A DNA stretch of 44,183 bases, taken from NCBI GenBank assembly GCA_002715485.1, contig PAZL01000063.1, forward strand, positions 1 through 44,183. Reading direction: 5' to 3'. The DNA comes from Aequorivita sp. (lineage in GTDB: Bacteria; Bacteroidota; Bacteroidia; Flavobacteriales; Flavobacteriaceae). Below the pieces are notes generated by a model. The model ran no database searches. It was not told where the DNA came from and was given only the letters and a program-made list of their open reading frames with translations. The position numbers and the translations under genes were made by a program. This document shows positions 1-8,303 of this stretch, in pieces; within the stretch, counting starts at the first letter, position 1; every line of letters begins with the position of its first letter.

Positions 1-2
1 CA

Positions 3-107
3 GAGGGTAACTTTGTGGTAGAACGCTATGATGCAAAAACAGACGCAATCGTCTCGGAAGTTTATAAATTGAATGTGAAAAATGATATGAAAAAAGATAA
101 AATGTAG
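3..107 (+). CDS. C-terminal tail of an unidentified protein (5' end outside window)
   Basis: An open frame enters from the left edge and stops with TAG at 105-107, giving about 34 residues that begin EGNFVVERYDAKTDAIVSEV and end in a Lys-rich MKKDKM tail. It is followed 33 bases later by a strong terminator hairpin, as expected for a gene end. Nothing in this fragment identifies the family. The reading frame is supported only by its openness and by the terminator. Confidence 0.5.
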   Translation, partial: EGNFVVERYDAKTDAIVSEVYKLNVKNDMKKDKM

Positions 108-135
108 AATATTTATTAACTATCCCCACAAAATG

Positions 136-172
136 AAAAACGGCTCTCAGTTTGAACTGAGAGCCGTTTTTT
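136..172. terminator. Bidirectional intrinsic terminator
   Basis: Perfect 10-bp arms (141-150 and 157-166) enclose a 6-base loop. A-run before and T-run after allow it to end transcription from both the left-hand gene (plus strand) and the ferredoxin gene (minus strand). Confidence 0.85.
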
Positions 173-190
173 AATTATAATAATATTGTT

Positions 191-541
191 TTAATCTTTA
201 TGCATAAAAGCCTGCTTTGCCAAAAGTTCCTCCTCAGACTCCACGTGATCATCATCGGGAACACAGCAATCTACTGGGCATACTGCCGCACATTGCGGTT
301 CGTCATGAAAACCTTTGCACTCGGTACATTTATCTGGTACAATAAAATAAATTTCATCGCTCACGGGCTCTTGTGCCTCATTGGCATCTACTTGTTTTCC
401 GTTTGGCAAAACTACTTTACCCTCTAAATCGGTTCCATCTGCATAGCGCCAATCATCGGCACCTTCATAGATTGCGGTATTAGGGCACTCAGGCTCGCAA
501 GCGCCACAGTTTATACATTCATCGGTTATTATAATTGCCAT
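191..541 (-). CDS. 4Fe-4S dicluster ferredoxin
   Basis: A 116-residue acidic ferredoxin that probably carries two [4Fe-4S] clusters and acts as a cytoplasmic electron carrier. The first cluster motif is C9-x2-C12-x2-C15-x3-C19-P. The second is C72-x2-C75-x8-C84-x3-C88-P, with C92 and C93 close behind; the eight-residue insert between the second and third Cys is typical of the longer bacterial 2[4Fe-4S] ferredoxins. The middle (residues 27-62) is an acidic linker. The gene is divergent from the acyl-CoA reductase, with only about 60 bases between the two starts. This suggests, but does not prove, that the ferredoxin supplies electrons to that or another reductase. Confidence 0.9.
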   Translation of the reverse strand: MAIIITDECINCGACEPECPNTAIYEGADDWRYADGTDLEGKVVLPNGKQVDANEAQEPVSDEIYFIVPDKCTECKGFHDEPQCAAVCPVDCCVPDDDHVESEEELLAKQAFMHKD

Positions 542-564
542 GGGATATTCTTTTTCTAACTTTG
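535..564 (+). promoter_or_regulatory. Flavobacterial promoter for the acyl-CoA reductase gene
   Basis: TTG at 535-537 lies 19 bases upstream of TAACTTTG at 557-564, a full match to the Bacteroidota -33/-7 pattern. Transcription would start near 570. That leaves almost no leader for the ATG at 575 and favours the ATG at 605. Confidence 0.65.
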
Positions 565-604
565 CGCAAATTTAATGCCTATCAATCGCAACTCCAAAAT
601 AAGT

Positions 605-1630
605 ATGCAATTAAAACAAAGAATTAACGCTTTTATCGCATTAGGAACCTATCTACAACGTATTGCATTCGAAAAAGACGACGCCGAAGCGAAAGGAATA
701 TTTCAAAAAGCCGAGGCTGAGAATGGCTGGTTTACACAAGACAATATAAAGTTTGCACTTGAAAGCTGGAGCGAAGCACTTTCAGAAGAAAATCTACAAC
801 AGTGGATTTCTAATTACCAGATTGAAGAGACCAATCCAAAAATCGTGGCTATCATAATGGCGGGTAATGTTCCCTTGGTAGGTTTTCACGATTTCCTTTC
901 AGTGCTTATAACCGGAAACAAAGTGCTGGCAAAACTCTCTTCAAACGACAAAACCCTTCTTCCCTACCTTGCAAAATACTTAATATCCGTGGAACCAGCG
1001 TTTAAAGGCTATATTGAATTTACCGAAGGTCGATTGAAAGATTTTGATGCTGTCATCGCCACGGGCAGTAATAATACTGCTCGTTACTTTGAATATTACT
1101 TTGGAAGATACCCTCACATTATTCGCAAGAACAGAAATTCCGTTGCGGTGCTAACAGGCAAGGAAACCGAGGAAGAACTCACGGCACTAGCCGATGATAT
1201 ATTTAGATATTTTGGTCTTGGCTGTCGCAACGTTTCAAAAATATATATTCCTGAAAATTATGATTTTGAAGCTTTTTTTAAGGCAATGTACAGTTGGAAG
1301 GAAATTATCCATAACCACAAATACATCAACAATTATGATTATAATAAGGCGGTGTATTTGATGGATAGCTTTCCATTGTTAGACAACGAATTTATGTTGC
1401 TGAAAGAAGATAATGGCTTCTCCTCACCTATTTCAGTAGTTTTCTATGAAAAATATAATTCTATTGAAAAGCTTGAAAAGGAACTCAAAGCCCAATCAGA
1501 AAATATTCAATGCATCGTTTCAAATAAAAGTTTTGCAAATAAAGTTTCTTTCGGAAAAGCACAAACCCCAAAATTATGGGATTATGCAGATGGAGTTGAT
1601 ACCATTGAGTTTCTGTTGAAACTTCCTTGA
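605..1630 (+). CDS. LuxC-like acyl-CoA reductase
   Basis: A 341-residue member of the LuxC/acyl-CoA reductase family (aldehyde dehydrogenase-like fold), which reduces acyl-CoA or acyl-enzyme thioesters to aldehydes with NADPH. Family blocks are visible: the GNVPLVGFHDFLSVLITGNK segment for cofactor binding, VIATGSNNTARYFEYYFG, and FRYFGLGCRNVSKIY, whose Cys is the likely acyl-accepting nucleophile. I start at ATG 605 (MQLKQRINAF) because the promoter box at 557-564 leaves no leader for ATG 575, which would add ten residues. The gene is divergent from a ferredoxin and followed 68 bases on by serC. The substrate is unknown, and no luxAB genes are present, so this is not a bioluminescence locus. 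Confidence 0.85.
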   Translation: MQLKQRINAFIALGTYLQRIAFEKDDAEAKGIFQKAEAENGWFTQDNIKFALESWSEALSEENLQQWISNYQIEETNPKIVAIIMAGNVPLVGFHDFLSVLITGNKVLAKLSSNDKTLLPYLAKYLISVEPAFKGYIEFTEGRLKDFDAVIATGSNNTARYFEYYFGRYPHIIRKNRNSVAVLTGKETEEELTALADDIFRYFGLGCRNVSKIYIPENYDFEAFFKAMYSWKEIIHNHKYINNYDYNKAVYLMDSFPLLDNEFMLLKEDNGFSSPISVVFYEKYNSIEKLEKELKAQSENIQCIVSNKSFANKVSFGKAQTPKLWDYADGVDTIEFLLKLP

Positions 1631-1698
1631 TAAAATATTCATAATTACCACATTTTTAGTAGCATAATTCACATCTTTGTACTATAAATTTTCATAAG

Positions 1699-2766
1699 AT
1701 GAAAAAACATAATTTCAGTGCGGGTCCCTGCATTTTACCACAATCTGTTTTGCAAAAATCTGCCGAGGCAGTTTTAAACTTTAATAATTCAAATCTTTCA
1801 TTGATTGAAATTTCCCACCGCAGCAAAGATTTTGTGGAGGTAATGGATAAAGCAAGAAGCCTGGCCCTTGAACATTTGGGCCTTCAGAACAAAGGCTACC
1901 AAGCCTTATTTTTACATGGAGGTGCAAGTCTTGAATTTTTGATGGTTGCCTATAATCTCTTGGAAAAAAAAGCAGCATATCTAAACACAGGAACTTGGAG
2001 CGACAAAGCCATAAAAGAAGCCAAATTATTAGGTGAAATTGTTGAAGTAGCAACTTCAAAAAGTGATAATTTTAACTTTATTCCTAAAAACTATAGCATC
2101 CCTTCAGATGCAGATTATTTCCACTGCACGAGCAACAATACTATTTTTGGGACGCAGATGCGTACATTTCCCCAAACCGAAATCCCGATGGTTTGCGACA
2201 TGAGCAGTGATATCTTTTCGCGTCAGCTCGATTTTTCAAAATTCAGTTTAATCTATGCCGGTGCCCAAAAGAACATGGGGCCAGCAGGAACAACACTTGT
2301 AGTTATAAAAGAAGATATTTTAGGAAAAGTTTCACGCGCCATTCCTTCTATGCTAAATTATAAAGTGCATATTGATAAGGACAGTATGTTTAACACCCCG
2401 GCGGTATTTTCGGTGTACGTATCCATGTTGACTTTGGAATGGTTAAAAGATCTGGGAGGCATTTCAGCAATTGAAAAAGTAAACAATCAAAAAGCTGAAC
2501 TTCTTTACAATGAAATTGACAGAAACCCTTTATTTGAAGGCTTTGTAGCCAATAATGAAGACCGCTCAAAAATGAACGCTACCTTTAACTTAAAAAATGA
2601 CGAATTAAAAGCAACCTTTGATGATCATTTAAAACAAGCAGGAATCAATGGTCTTAATGGCCATCGCAGCGTTGGCGGTTACCGCGCTTCTATGTACAAT
2701 GCATTACCGTTAGAGAGCGTGCAGGTTTTGGTAGAAGTAATGCAGGCAATTGAAAAAGGCGCATAA
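1699..2766 (+). CDS. serC: Phosphoserine aminotransferase
   Basis: Converts 3-phosphohydroxypyruvate plus glutamate to O-phospho-L-serine, step two of serine synthesis; also usable for pyridoxal phosphate synthesis. The 355-residue length is normal for the family. Visible landmarks are the N-terminal HNFSAGPCILP, HGGAS at 73-77, the CDMSSD block with Asp167, and AGAQKNMGPAG with the PLP-binding Lys191. A near-consensus -7 box, CATCTTTG at 1672-1679, precedes the start. serA follows after 32 bases, so the two form an operon. No serB is present in the window. Confidence 0.97.
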   Translation: MKKHNFSAGPCILPQSVLQKSAEAVLNFNNSNLSLIEISHRSKDFVEVMDKARSLALEHLGLQNKGYQALFLHGGASLEFLMVAYNLLEKKAAYLNTGTWSDKAIKEAKLLGEIVEVATSKSDNFNFIPKNYSIPSDADYFHCTSNNTIFGTQMRTFPQTEIPMVCDMSSDIFSRQLDFSKFSLIYAGAQKNMGPAGTTLVVIKEDILGKVSRAIPSMLNYKVHIDKDSMFNTPAVFSVYVSMLTLEWLKDLGGISAIEKVNNQKAELLYNEIDRNPLFEGFVANNEDRSKMNATFNLKNDELKATFDDHLKQAGINGLNGHRSVGGYRASMYNALPLESVQVLVEVMQAIEKGA

Positions 2767-2798
2767 ATCAAGATATTAGTAACACAGAATTTTATTAA

Positions 2799-3752
2799 AT
2801 GAAAATATTAGCAAACGACGGAATTTCAAAAAGTGGTATAGACGCATTGAATGATGCTGGTTTTGAGGTATTGACAGTGCACGTTGCACAGGAACAACTT
2901 CAAAATTATATAAATGAACATAAAATTGAAGTGCTTTTAGTACGCAGTGCAACCAAAGTGCGAAAGGACATAATAGATAATTGCCCTTCCTTAAAGATTA
3001 TTGGTCGCGGAGGTGTGGGAATGGACAATATAGATGTGGAGTATGCCCGCAAAAATGGAATTGAGGTAATAAATACCCCAGCGGCATCGTCAGAATCAGT
3101 GGCCGAATTGGTATTTGCCCATTTGTTTGGAGGGGTTCGTTTTCTTCACGATTCCAACAGGAATATGCCTTTGGAAGGAGATACTAGATTTAAAGAATTA
3201 AAGAAAAATTATGGAGGTGGTCGTGAACTTCGCGAAAAAACCTTAGGGATTGTTGGTTTTGGCAGAATAGGTCGCGAAGTAGCAAAAATAGCCCTAGGAT
3301 GTGGAATGAAGGTTATCGCCAGCGACCGAGAGGTTGGAGAGGCAGATATAACATTAACCTTCTATGACGGTCAAAATATAACTCTAAAAATTAAGACTGC
3401 TCCCATAGATAAATTAATAAAGCATAGTGATTTTATAAGTCTTCACGTGCCTTCCCAATCGGGTTATTTAATAGGCAAGGAAGAGATTTCAAAAATGAAG
3501 GAAGGCGTAGGTATAATAAATGCTGCCCGTGGTGGTATTCTAGACGAAAACGCACTCTTGGAAGCCATTGAAGATGGAAAAGTTTCTTTTGCGGCACTTG
3601 ACGTTTTCGAAAACGAACCTACCCCATCAATAAAAATATTGATGCATGATAAAATTTCGCTAACCCCACACATTGGTGCAGCAACAAACGAAGCACAAGA
3701 TAGAATTGGGTTAGAACTGGCAAATCAGATTATTTCGATTTTAGTAAAATAG
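2799..3752 (+). CDS. serA: D-3-phosphoglycerate dehydrogenase (short form, no ACT domain)
   Basis: NAD-dependent oxidation of 3-phosphoglycerate to 3-phosphohydroxypyruvate, the first step of serine synthesis. The NAD-binding Rossmann motif is GFGRIG at 153-158. The catalytic residues of the D-2-hydroxyacid dehydrogenase family are visible: Arg244 in NAARGG, Glu in the ENEP segment (271-274) and His291 in TPHIGAA. At 317 residues it lacks the C-terminal ACT regulatory domain found in long SerA proteins, so it should not show ACT-mediated serine feedback. The phosphoglycerate assignment rests mainly on linkage to serC; otherwise it would be called a generic D-2-hydroxyacid dehydrogenase. Confidence 0.9.
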   Translation: MKILANDGISKSGIDALNDAGFEVLTVHVAQEQLQNYINEHKIEVLLVRSATKVRKDIIDNCPSLKIIGRGGVGMDNIDVEYARKNGIEVINTPAASSESVAELVFAHLFGGVRFLHDSNRNMPLEGDTRFKELKKNYGGGRELREKTLGIVGFGRIGREVAKIALGCGMKVIASDREVGEADITLTFYDGQNITLKIKTAPIDKLIKHSDFISLHVPSQSGYLIGKEEISKMKEGVGIINAARGGILDENALLEAIEDGKVSFAALDVFENEPTPSIKILMHDKISLTPHIGAATNEAQDRIGLELANQIISILVK

Positions 3753-3862
3753 AGCGTTTTTATTTACATAAGGCGTAGTCATATTATTATATTCATTTTA
3801 TAAATAGATAATTATTCATTTTCAGTAACTTGCGGAGATAAATAAATTTAATGTAAAACAAA

Positions 3863-4504
3863 ATGGCAGGAATTTTAGATTTATTGAACAGTGACCTCGG
3901 AAAACAAATTATTGGAGGTATTAGTCAAGAAACCAATCAACCAGCAGACAAAACCGCTTCTGTTGTAACCATGGCTATGCCTATTCTGTTAGGCGCCATG
4001 AAACGCAATGCGAGTAACGAAAGTGGAGCAGCTAATTTATTGAATGCTTTAAACAGCAAGCATGACGGTAGTATTCTCGATAATTTAGGCGGTCTTTTTG
4101 GGGGTGGTGTAAATGAAGAAGTGAAACAGGACGGGCTTGGTATTTTAGGTCATGTCTTAGGAGGTTCACAAGATAATGCAGTGAGAGCGCTTTCTCAAAA
4201 ATCTGGATTGGACACCAATTCTGTTATGCAAATTTTACAGGTTGCAGCCCCTATTTTATTGGGTTATTTGGGGAAACAAAAGCAACAGAAAAATGTAAAC
4301 TCAGATTCTGGAATCGGCGATTTGCTTGGAGGTCTTATGGGCGGTGGCAAGAAACAACCTAAGCAGCAGTCAATGATTGAATCTTTGCTTGACGGAAATA
4401 ATGACGGTAGTGTAATTGACGATATCGCTGGAATGGTTTTAGGTGGAGGCAGTCAGAAAAAAGGTGGTCTCGGCGGTCTTTTGGGAGGCTTTTTTGGAAA
4501 ATAA
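3863..4504 (+). CDS. DUF937 domain protein
   Basis: A 213-residue soluble protein rich in Gly, Leu and Gln. The N-terminal half (about 1-140) carries the DUF937 pattern: GILDLLNSDLGKQIIGGISQ, repeated AMPILLGAMKRN and AAPILLGYLGKQ helices. The C-terminal half is a flexible region with several GG(L/M)GGG runs and an NDGS motif seen twice (residues about 70 and 176). No signal peptide is visible. Function is unknown for the family. It is a stand-alone transcription unit with its own terminator. Confidence 0.8.
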   Translation: MAGILDLLNSDLGKQIIGGISQETNQPADKTASVVTMAMPILLGAMKRNASNESGAANLLNALNSKHDGSILDNLGGLFGGGVNEEVKQDGLGILGHVLGGSQDNAVRALSQKSGLDTNSVMQILQVAAPILLGYLGKQKQQKNVNSDSGIGDLLGGLMGGGKKQPKQQSMIESLLDGNNDGSVIDDIAGMVLGGGSQKKGGLGGLLGGFFGK

Positions 4505-4525
4505 AAATATAAAAGTAAAACTAAT

Positions 4526-4560
4526 AAAAATACTGTCATTCCTAAAATGGCGGTATTTTT
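4526..4560 (+). terminator. Intrinsic terminator after the DUF937 gene
   Basis: Arms 4526-4539 and 4547-4560 pair with two G-T wobbles around a 7-base loop and are followed by a T-run. Confidence 0.7.
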
Positions 4561-4603
4561 TTTAAATGAAAGTTAAATCAGGTTACCTTCATTTTACATT
4601 TGT

Positions 4604-4611
4604 TAACTTTG
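4604..4611 (+). promoter_or_regulatory. -7 box TAACTTTG for the DUF6146 gene
   Basis: Exact TAnnTTTG match 15 bases before the ATG at 4626. It lies downstream of the alternative ATG at 4566, which therefore cannot be the start used from this promoter. Confidence 0.6.
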
Positions 4612-4625
4612 TAAAAATCATTGAT

Positions 4626-5048
4626 ATGAAAAATTTTCTACTAATTGTGATACTTTCACTTGTTATTTTTAGCTGCGGAACAGGAAATACTTCCATAAGC
4701 AGCTCACCATCTGATGGAACCACAAAAAATGATACAGTTAGAATTGCGAATGATAGCCTTGAATATGAAATAATAATCGTAGAACCAGGGTTTCAATCTT
4801 GGCTAATTTCCCAGCCACCACGGGGTTTTTACGGTCAAGCAAAATTAGAGGGAAATAACCGTCAGTTTGTAGCGGAGTACAACAGTCGTGTTTTACAGCC
4901 AAACTTATATTCCAGAAATTTATATGGTGAACAAATTAATTATGACCCAACTATAGATTATGGATACGAGGTGAATTATTTATTGTATAATTATTTTGTT
5001 TATTTTCAAGATAAGTACAACCAAAGATTTATAGGCGGAAGAAATTGA
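4626..5048 (+). CDS. DUF6146 family lipoprotein
   Basis: A 140-residue predicted lipoprotein. The N-terminus MKNFLLIVILSLVIFSCG is a signal peptide with lipobox Cys at about residue 17. A Ser/Thr/Asn-rich linker follows, then the conserved domain with EIIIVEPGFQSWLISQPPRG and the aromatic stretch DYGYEVNYLLYNYFVYFQ. This matches DUF6146 as I know it from flavobacteria; function unknown. The start is set by the lipobox and by the promoter box at 4604-4611. It heads a tightly packed set: the next gene overlaps its stop codon. Confidence 0.8.
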   Translation: MKNFLLIVILSLVIFSCGTGNTSISSSPSDGTTKNDTVRIANDSLEYEIIIVEPGFQSWLISQPPRGFYGQAKLEGNNRQFVAEYNSRVLQPNLYSRNLYGEQINYDPTIDYGYEVNYLLYNYFVYFQDKYNQRFIGGRN

Positions 5049-5347
5049 AAAAGCTTAAAGAACGTTGGAATATTGAAACCAACAGACAACTGTTTATAAT
5101 TTTTCTTGTATTTGCCATTACAGGAAGTTCAGCTGCAAAACTGGCCGCTCCACTAACAGATTTTTTTAATATTACAAGGGAAATGGGTTGGTATATATAC
5201 TGGCCATTCCGAATTTTGATTATCCTACCAATTTATAAAGTACTTTTAGTATTTTTTGGTTGGGTATTTGGAGAGTTTCACTTTTTTTGGAGTTTTGCAA
5301 AGAAAATGCTCAAAAGTATGGGCTTCAGTTTTTTAATTAAGAAATGA
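5045..5347 (+). CDS. DUF6787 family small membrane protein
   Basis: A 100-residue protein with an unusual TTG start that overlaps the TGA stop of the preceding lipoprotein gene (TTGA), which indicates translational coupling. Two hydrophobic segments are visible, about residues 16-34 (FIIFLVFAITGSSAAKLAA) and 54-78, with a Lys-rich end. The pattern RWNIETNRQLFIIFLVFAIT fits DUF6787. Function unknown. The stop overlaps the start of the next gene as ATGA. Confidence 0.75.
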   Translation: MKKLKERWNIETNRQLFIIFLVFAITGSSAAKLAAPLTDFFNITREMGWYIYWPFRILIILPIYKVLLVFFGWVFGEFHFFWSFAKKMLKSMGFSFLIKK

Positions 5348-5673
5348 TAATTCTTAAAACAAAAATAACGCAGTTTTTAGTAGCTACGATTTTTTCGTTG
5401 GTGCTGCTACTCCCTTCTGCCGTTCAGTTTGCGCATACTTTTGAAGCTCATGAGCACAAAGCCTGTACAGATATTTCCACCCATCTTCACGAAAAGCAAT
5501 TAGACTGTTCTATTTGTGATTTTCACTTTTCAATATTTACCTTCACACCCTTGGAGGTTCCTGATTTTACTGTATTTCAAGGTTTTCAAAATACTGAAAG
5601 TTTTTACTTTACATCTGCTTTTAGTTTAAACCTTTCCCAATATTTCCTTAGAGGTCCTCCGCTACTTTCTTGA
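5344..5673 (+). CDS. Small exported His/Cys protein, putative metal-binding partner of the receptor
   Basis: A 109-residue protein of no named family that I can assign. Residues 1-30 form a signal peptide or membrane anchor (FLVATIFSLVLLLPSAVQFA). It is followed by a His/Cys-rich stretch: AHTFEAHEHKACTDISTHLH, then CSICDFHFS. The C-terminus ends in an LRGPP motif resembling the R-(A/G)-P-P end of DUF2946 proteins linked to copper loci in proteobacteria. The gene overlaps the preceding stop (ATGA) and lies 37 bases before a TonB receptor. I infer a periplasmic or membrane-bound metal-binding role, probably Cu or Zn. The metal is a guess. Confidence 0.6.
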   Translation: MIILKTKITQFLVATIFSLVLLLPSAVQFAHTFEAHEHKACTDISTHLHEKQLDCSICDFHFSIFTFTPLEVPDFTVFQGFQNTESFYFTSAFSLNLSQYFLRGPPLLS

Positions 5674-5710
5674 TTTTACCATTTTATTTTAATTAAATAA
5701 TCAAGAAAAC

Positions 5711-7924
5711 ATGAAAAACATACTATGCTTACTTGTGGTGTTCTTTATATATACCACGGTAAGCTCACAAAATACATTGACAGGAAACATAACTTCAAAA
5801 AACACAAAAGAGCCAATACCCGCAACAATCTATATTCCACAACTTGAAAAAGGAACCGTTGCAGATTTTAACGGTAACTACACAATAATTAACATTCCCG
5901 ACGGAAGCTATAATATAGTTTTTTCTTCACTAGGGTTTGCAAGCATTTCAAAAAAAATTAATTTTTCAAACGGAAAAAGCGTTACGGAAAATCTTGAAAT
6001 GCAGGAAAGTGCCGTTGAAATGGAAGAGGTTATAGTTTCTACTCCTTTCCATAAATTACAGAGTGATAATGTTATGAAGGTAGAACGAGTTTCCACCGCA
6101 GATTTAAACGCCTCTGGGGCTGTAACCTTAGCCGATGGCATTAAAAACATTGCAGGGGTTGAGATTATTAGCACAGGTACAGGTATTGGAAAACCAGTTA
6201 TTCGCGGACTAAGCTCAAATAGAGTTTTAACGTATACGCAAGGTGTACGTTTAGAAAATCAGCAATTTGGCGATGAACACGGACTCGGTATTAATGAAGC
6301 GGGAGTAGAAAGTGTAGAGGTCATTAAAGGCCCTGCATCATTGCTTTACGGAAGCGATGCATTAGGCGGAGTACTGTATTTGAATCCTGAAAAATTTGCG
6401 CTCTCTGGTGAAACTCACGGTGATCTAAGCAGCGCTTATTATTCAAATACATTGGGGACCGCTACAAATCTTGGAATTAAAACCTCAGGTAAAAAGCTGA
6501 AGTTTTTGGCACGGGGCGCCTATGCAAGCTTCAGTGATTATGATACGGGAGCAGATTATCGTGTAACCAACACTAGGTTTAATGAAAAAGATTTTAAAAC
6601 TGGAATACAATATTCTGGCACAAAATTTAAGTCAACACTTCGCTATAATTACAATCGATCAAATATTGGTATTCCTGAGGAAATCGGTGAACAAACGCGT
6701 TCAAAGGATTTAGAACTTCCTTTTCAGGAAATTGACAACCATATTTTAAGTTTTGATAATACATTGTTTTTAAATAATTCCAGTTTAGATATAAAAGCTG
6801 GCTATTTGTTCAATGACAGGCGTGAGTTTGAAGAAGAACCAGATGTAGCAGCCCTTCGTCTTAAATTAAATACTTTTAATTATGATTTGAAATATCACCT
6901 ACCTCAACTGGGTAATTTTGAAACCATAGTTGGTCTGCAGGGAATGTTTCAAAACAATAAAAACGAAGGTGAAGAAATTTTGATTCCCGATGCCTTTACT
7001 ACTGATATCGGAATATTAGCAACTTCACACTATCATTTGGAAAAAATTGATTTTCAAGCTGGAATCCGTTTTGACTCCCGAAAAATTGAAAGTGAAGCCG
7101 CTAGAAATCCAACTGACATGGATTTTATTCCAGCACTAAATACAACCTTTAATAGCTTTACGGCTGCCTTAGGGGCTAAACTCGATATTGTTGAAAATTT
7201 TTCAACACGAATCAATCTTGCCAGTGGATTTAGAGCACCAAACTTGGCAGAGCTAACTTCTAATGGCGTTCACGAAGGTACAAACCGATACGAACGCGGG
7301 AATACAAATTTAACCAACGAGCAGAATTTTCAAGCTGATGTTGCTTTAGAGTACAGAAACGAACATATTGAGTTTTTTGCAAATAGTTTTTACAACGCCG
7401 TTAATGACTACATTTTTCTGTCACCTACCAATGAAACCATTGACAATGCACAGGTATTTGATTACTTGCAGGACAACGCATCACTTTATGGAGGCGAATT
7501 GGGCTTTCACCTTCACCCCCACCCGTTGGATTGGCTTCATTTAGAAAGTAGTTTCGAAACGGTTACGGGTAAATTGAGCAATGATGATTACTTGCCATTG
7601 ATACCGGCAAATTCACTGCGGAATACATTCCGTGTAGAATTAAATGACGGGAAAACCAGAAAATCAAGTACAGCTTTTATAACACTCGAAAATACCTTTG
7701 ATCAAAAAAATGTAAGCAATTTTGAAACAAGAACGGGAGGTTATTCATTACTAAGCGCAGGGATTGAAAGCAGTTTTCAATTTCAAAAGGTTTTATTTAA
7801 AATCGGCTTGAATGGAACAAATCTTACCGATAAAAAATATATAGCCCATCTCTCAAGATTAAAACCCGATGGTATCTTTAACATGGGAAGAAGTATTAAT
7901 GTAAACCTAAAATTGAAAATTTAA
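5711..7924 (+). CDS. TonB-dependent outer-membrane receptor, probably metal-related
   Basis: A 737-residue receptor that imports a ligand across the outer membrane using TonB energy. It has a signal peptide ending TTVSSQ (about 1-20), then a CarboxypepD_reg-like domain (about 20-105, with GTVADFNGNYTI), a plug domain (about 120-230, with VIRGLSSNRVL and ESVEVIKGPASLLYGSDALG) and a 22-strand-type barrel to the end. The plug has QQFGDEHGLG and the barrel has a His-rich loop, FHLHPHPLDWLHLE, which suggests a metal or metal complex. The preceding small His/Cys gene supports this. There is no SusD neighbour, so glycan uptake is unlikely. A strong terminator closes the unit. Confidence 0.9.
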   Translation: MKNILCLLVVFFIYTTVSSQNTLTGNITSKNTKEPIPATIYIPQLEKGTVADFNGNYTIINIPDGSYNIVFSSLGFASISKKINFSNGKSVTENLEMQESAVEMEEVIVSTPFHKLQSDNVMKVERVSTADLNASGAVTLADGIKNIAGVEIISTGTGIGKPVIRGLSSNRVLTYTQGVRLENQQFGDEHGLGINEAGVESVEVIKGPASLLYGSDALGGVLYLNPEKFALSGETHGDLSSAYYSNTLGTATNLGIKTSGKKLKFLARGAYASFSDYDTGADYRVTNTRFNEKDFKTGIQYSGTKFKSTLRYNYNRSNIGIPEEIGEQTRSKDLELPFQEIDNHILSFDNTLFLNNSSLDIKAGYLFNDRREFEEEPDVAALRLKLNTFNYDLKYHLPQLGNFETIVGLQGMFQNNKNEGEEILIPDAFTTDIGILATSHYHLEKIDFQAGIRFDSRKIESEAARNPTDMDFIPALNTTFNSFTAALGAKLDIVENFSTRINLASGFRAPNLAELTSNGVHEGTNRYERGNTNLTNEQNFQADVALEYRNEHIEFFANSFYNAVNDYIFLSPTNETIDNAQVFDYLQDNASLYGGELGFHLHPHPLDWLHLESSFETVTGKLSNDDYLPLIPANSLRNTFRVELNDGKTRKSSTAFITLENTFDQKNVSNFETRTGGYSLLSAGIESSFQFQKVLFKIGLNGTNLTDKKYIAHLSRLKPDGIFNMGRSINVNLKLKI

Positions 7925-7926
7925 AG

Positions 7927-7950
7927 AAAAAGCCCCAATTGGGGCTTTTT
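7927..7950. terminator. Bidirectional terminator between convergent genes
   Basis: Perfect 10-bp arms (7927-7936 and 7941-7950) around AATT, flanked by A-run and T-run. It serves the receptor gene on the plus strand and the small membrane protein on the minus strand. Confidence 0.9.
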
Positions 7951-8253
7951 TTATTCGTTTACGCGAATTTCAATAGTCTGTGGGGTGGGCTGCTTTTTCC
8001 ATACAAATGTGTATAACCACATAAGTGTAAAGGTTGGAACAACATCTGTAAAGGGTAAAACTTCCTCAACAAATACAAGAACAGAAGCGATTTTACCTTC
8101 AGTTCCTTTATACATTTCACTCATGTTTTTTGCTGCAATGGGCGCCCAAAGTAAATCTAAAAAGGGGCCAATTACGGGAATGGCCATTGTAGCCATACCT
8201 ATTATATCATAAAAGATACTTTTTCGAAGTAATTTATATTTTTCGTTTTTCAT
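7951..8253 (-). CDS. Small conserved membrane protein
   Basis: A 100-residue protein with about two hydrophobic segments: YDIIGMATMAIPVIGPFLDL (about 14-33) and VVPTFTLMWLYTFVWKK (about 71-88). Between them lies KNMSEMYKGTEGKIASVLVF. I start at the ATG ending at 8253 (MKNEKYKLLRK) because a -7-like CTCTTTG sequence lies just upstream on the minus strand and the 15-residue extension is poor coding sequence. It follows folE by 50 bases. Function not recognised. Confidence 0.65.
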   Translation of the reverse strand: MKNEKYKLLRKSIFYDIIGMATMAIPVIGPFLDLLWAPIAAKNMSEMYKGTEGKIASVLVFVEEVLPFTDVVPTFTLMWLYTFVWKKQPTPQTIEIRVNE

Positions 8254-8303
8254 TTTTGTTGTGTTTAATTTTATTACAAAGAGCAAAAAACATTCCAAAA
8301 AAA

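Noticed and set aside
575-604. Earlier ATG for the acyl-CoA reductase
   Set aside because: The -7 box at 557-564 would place transcription start at about 570, leaving no leader; the second ATG gives the usual family start.
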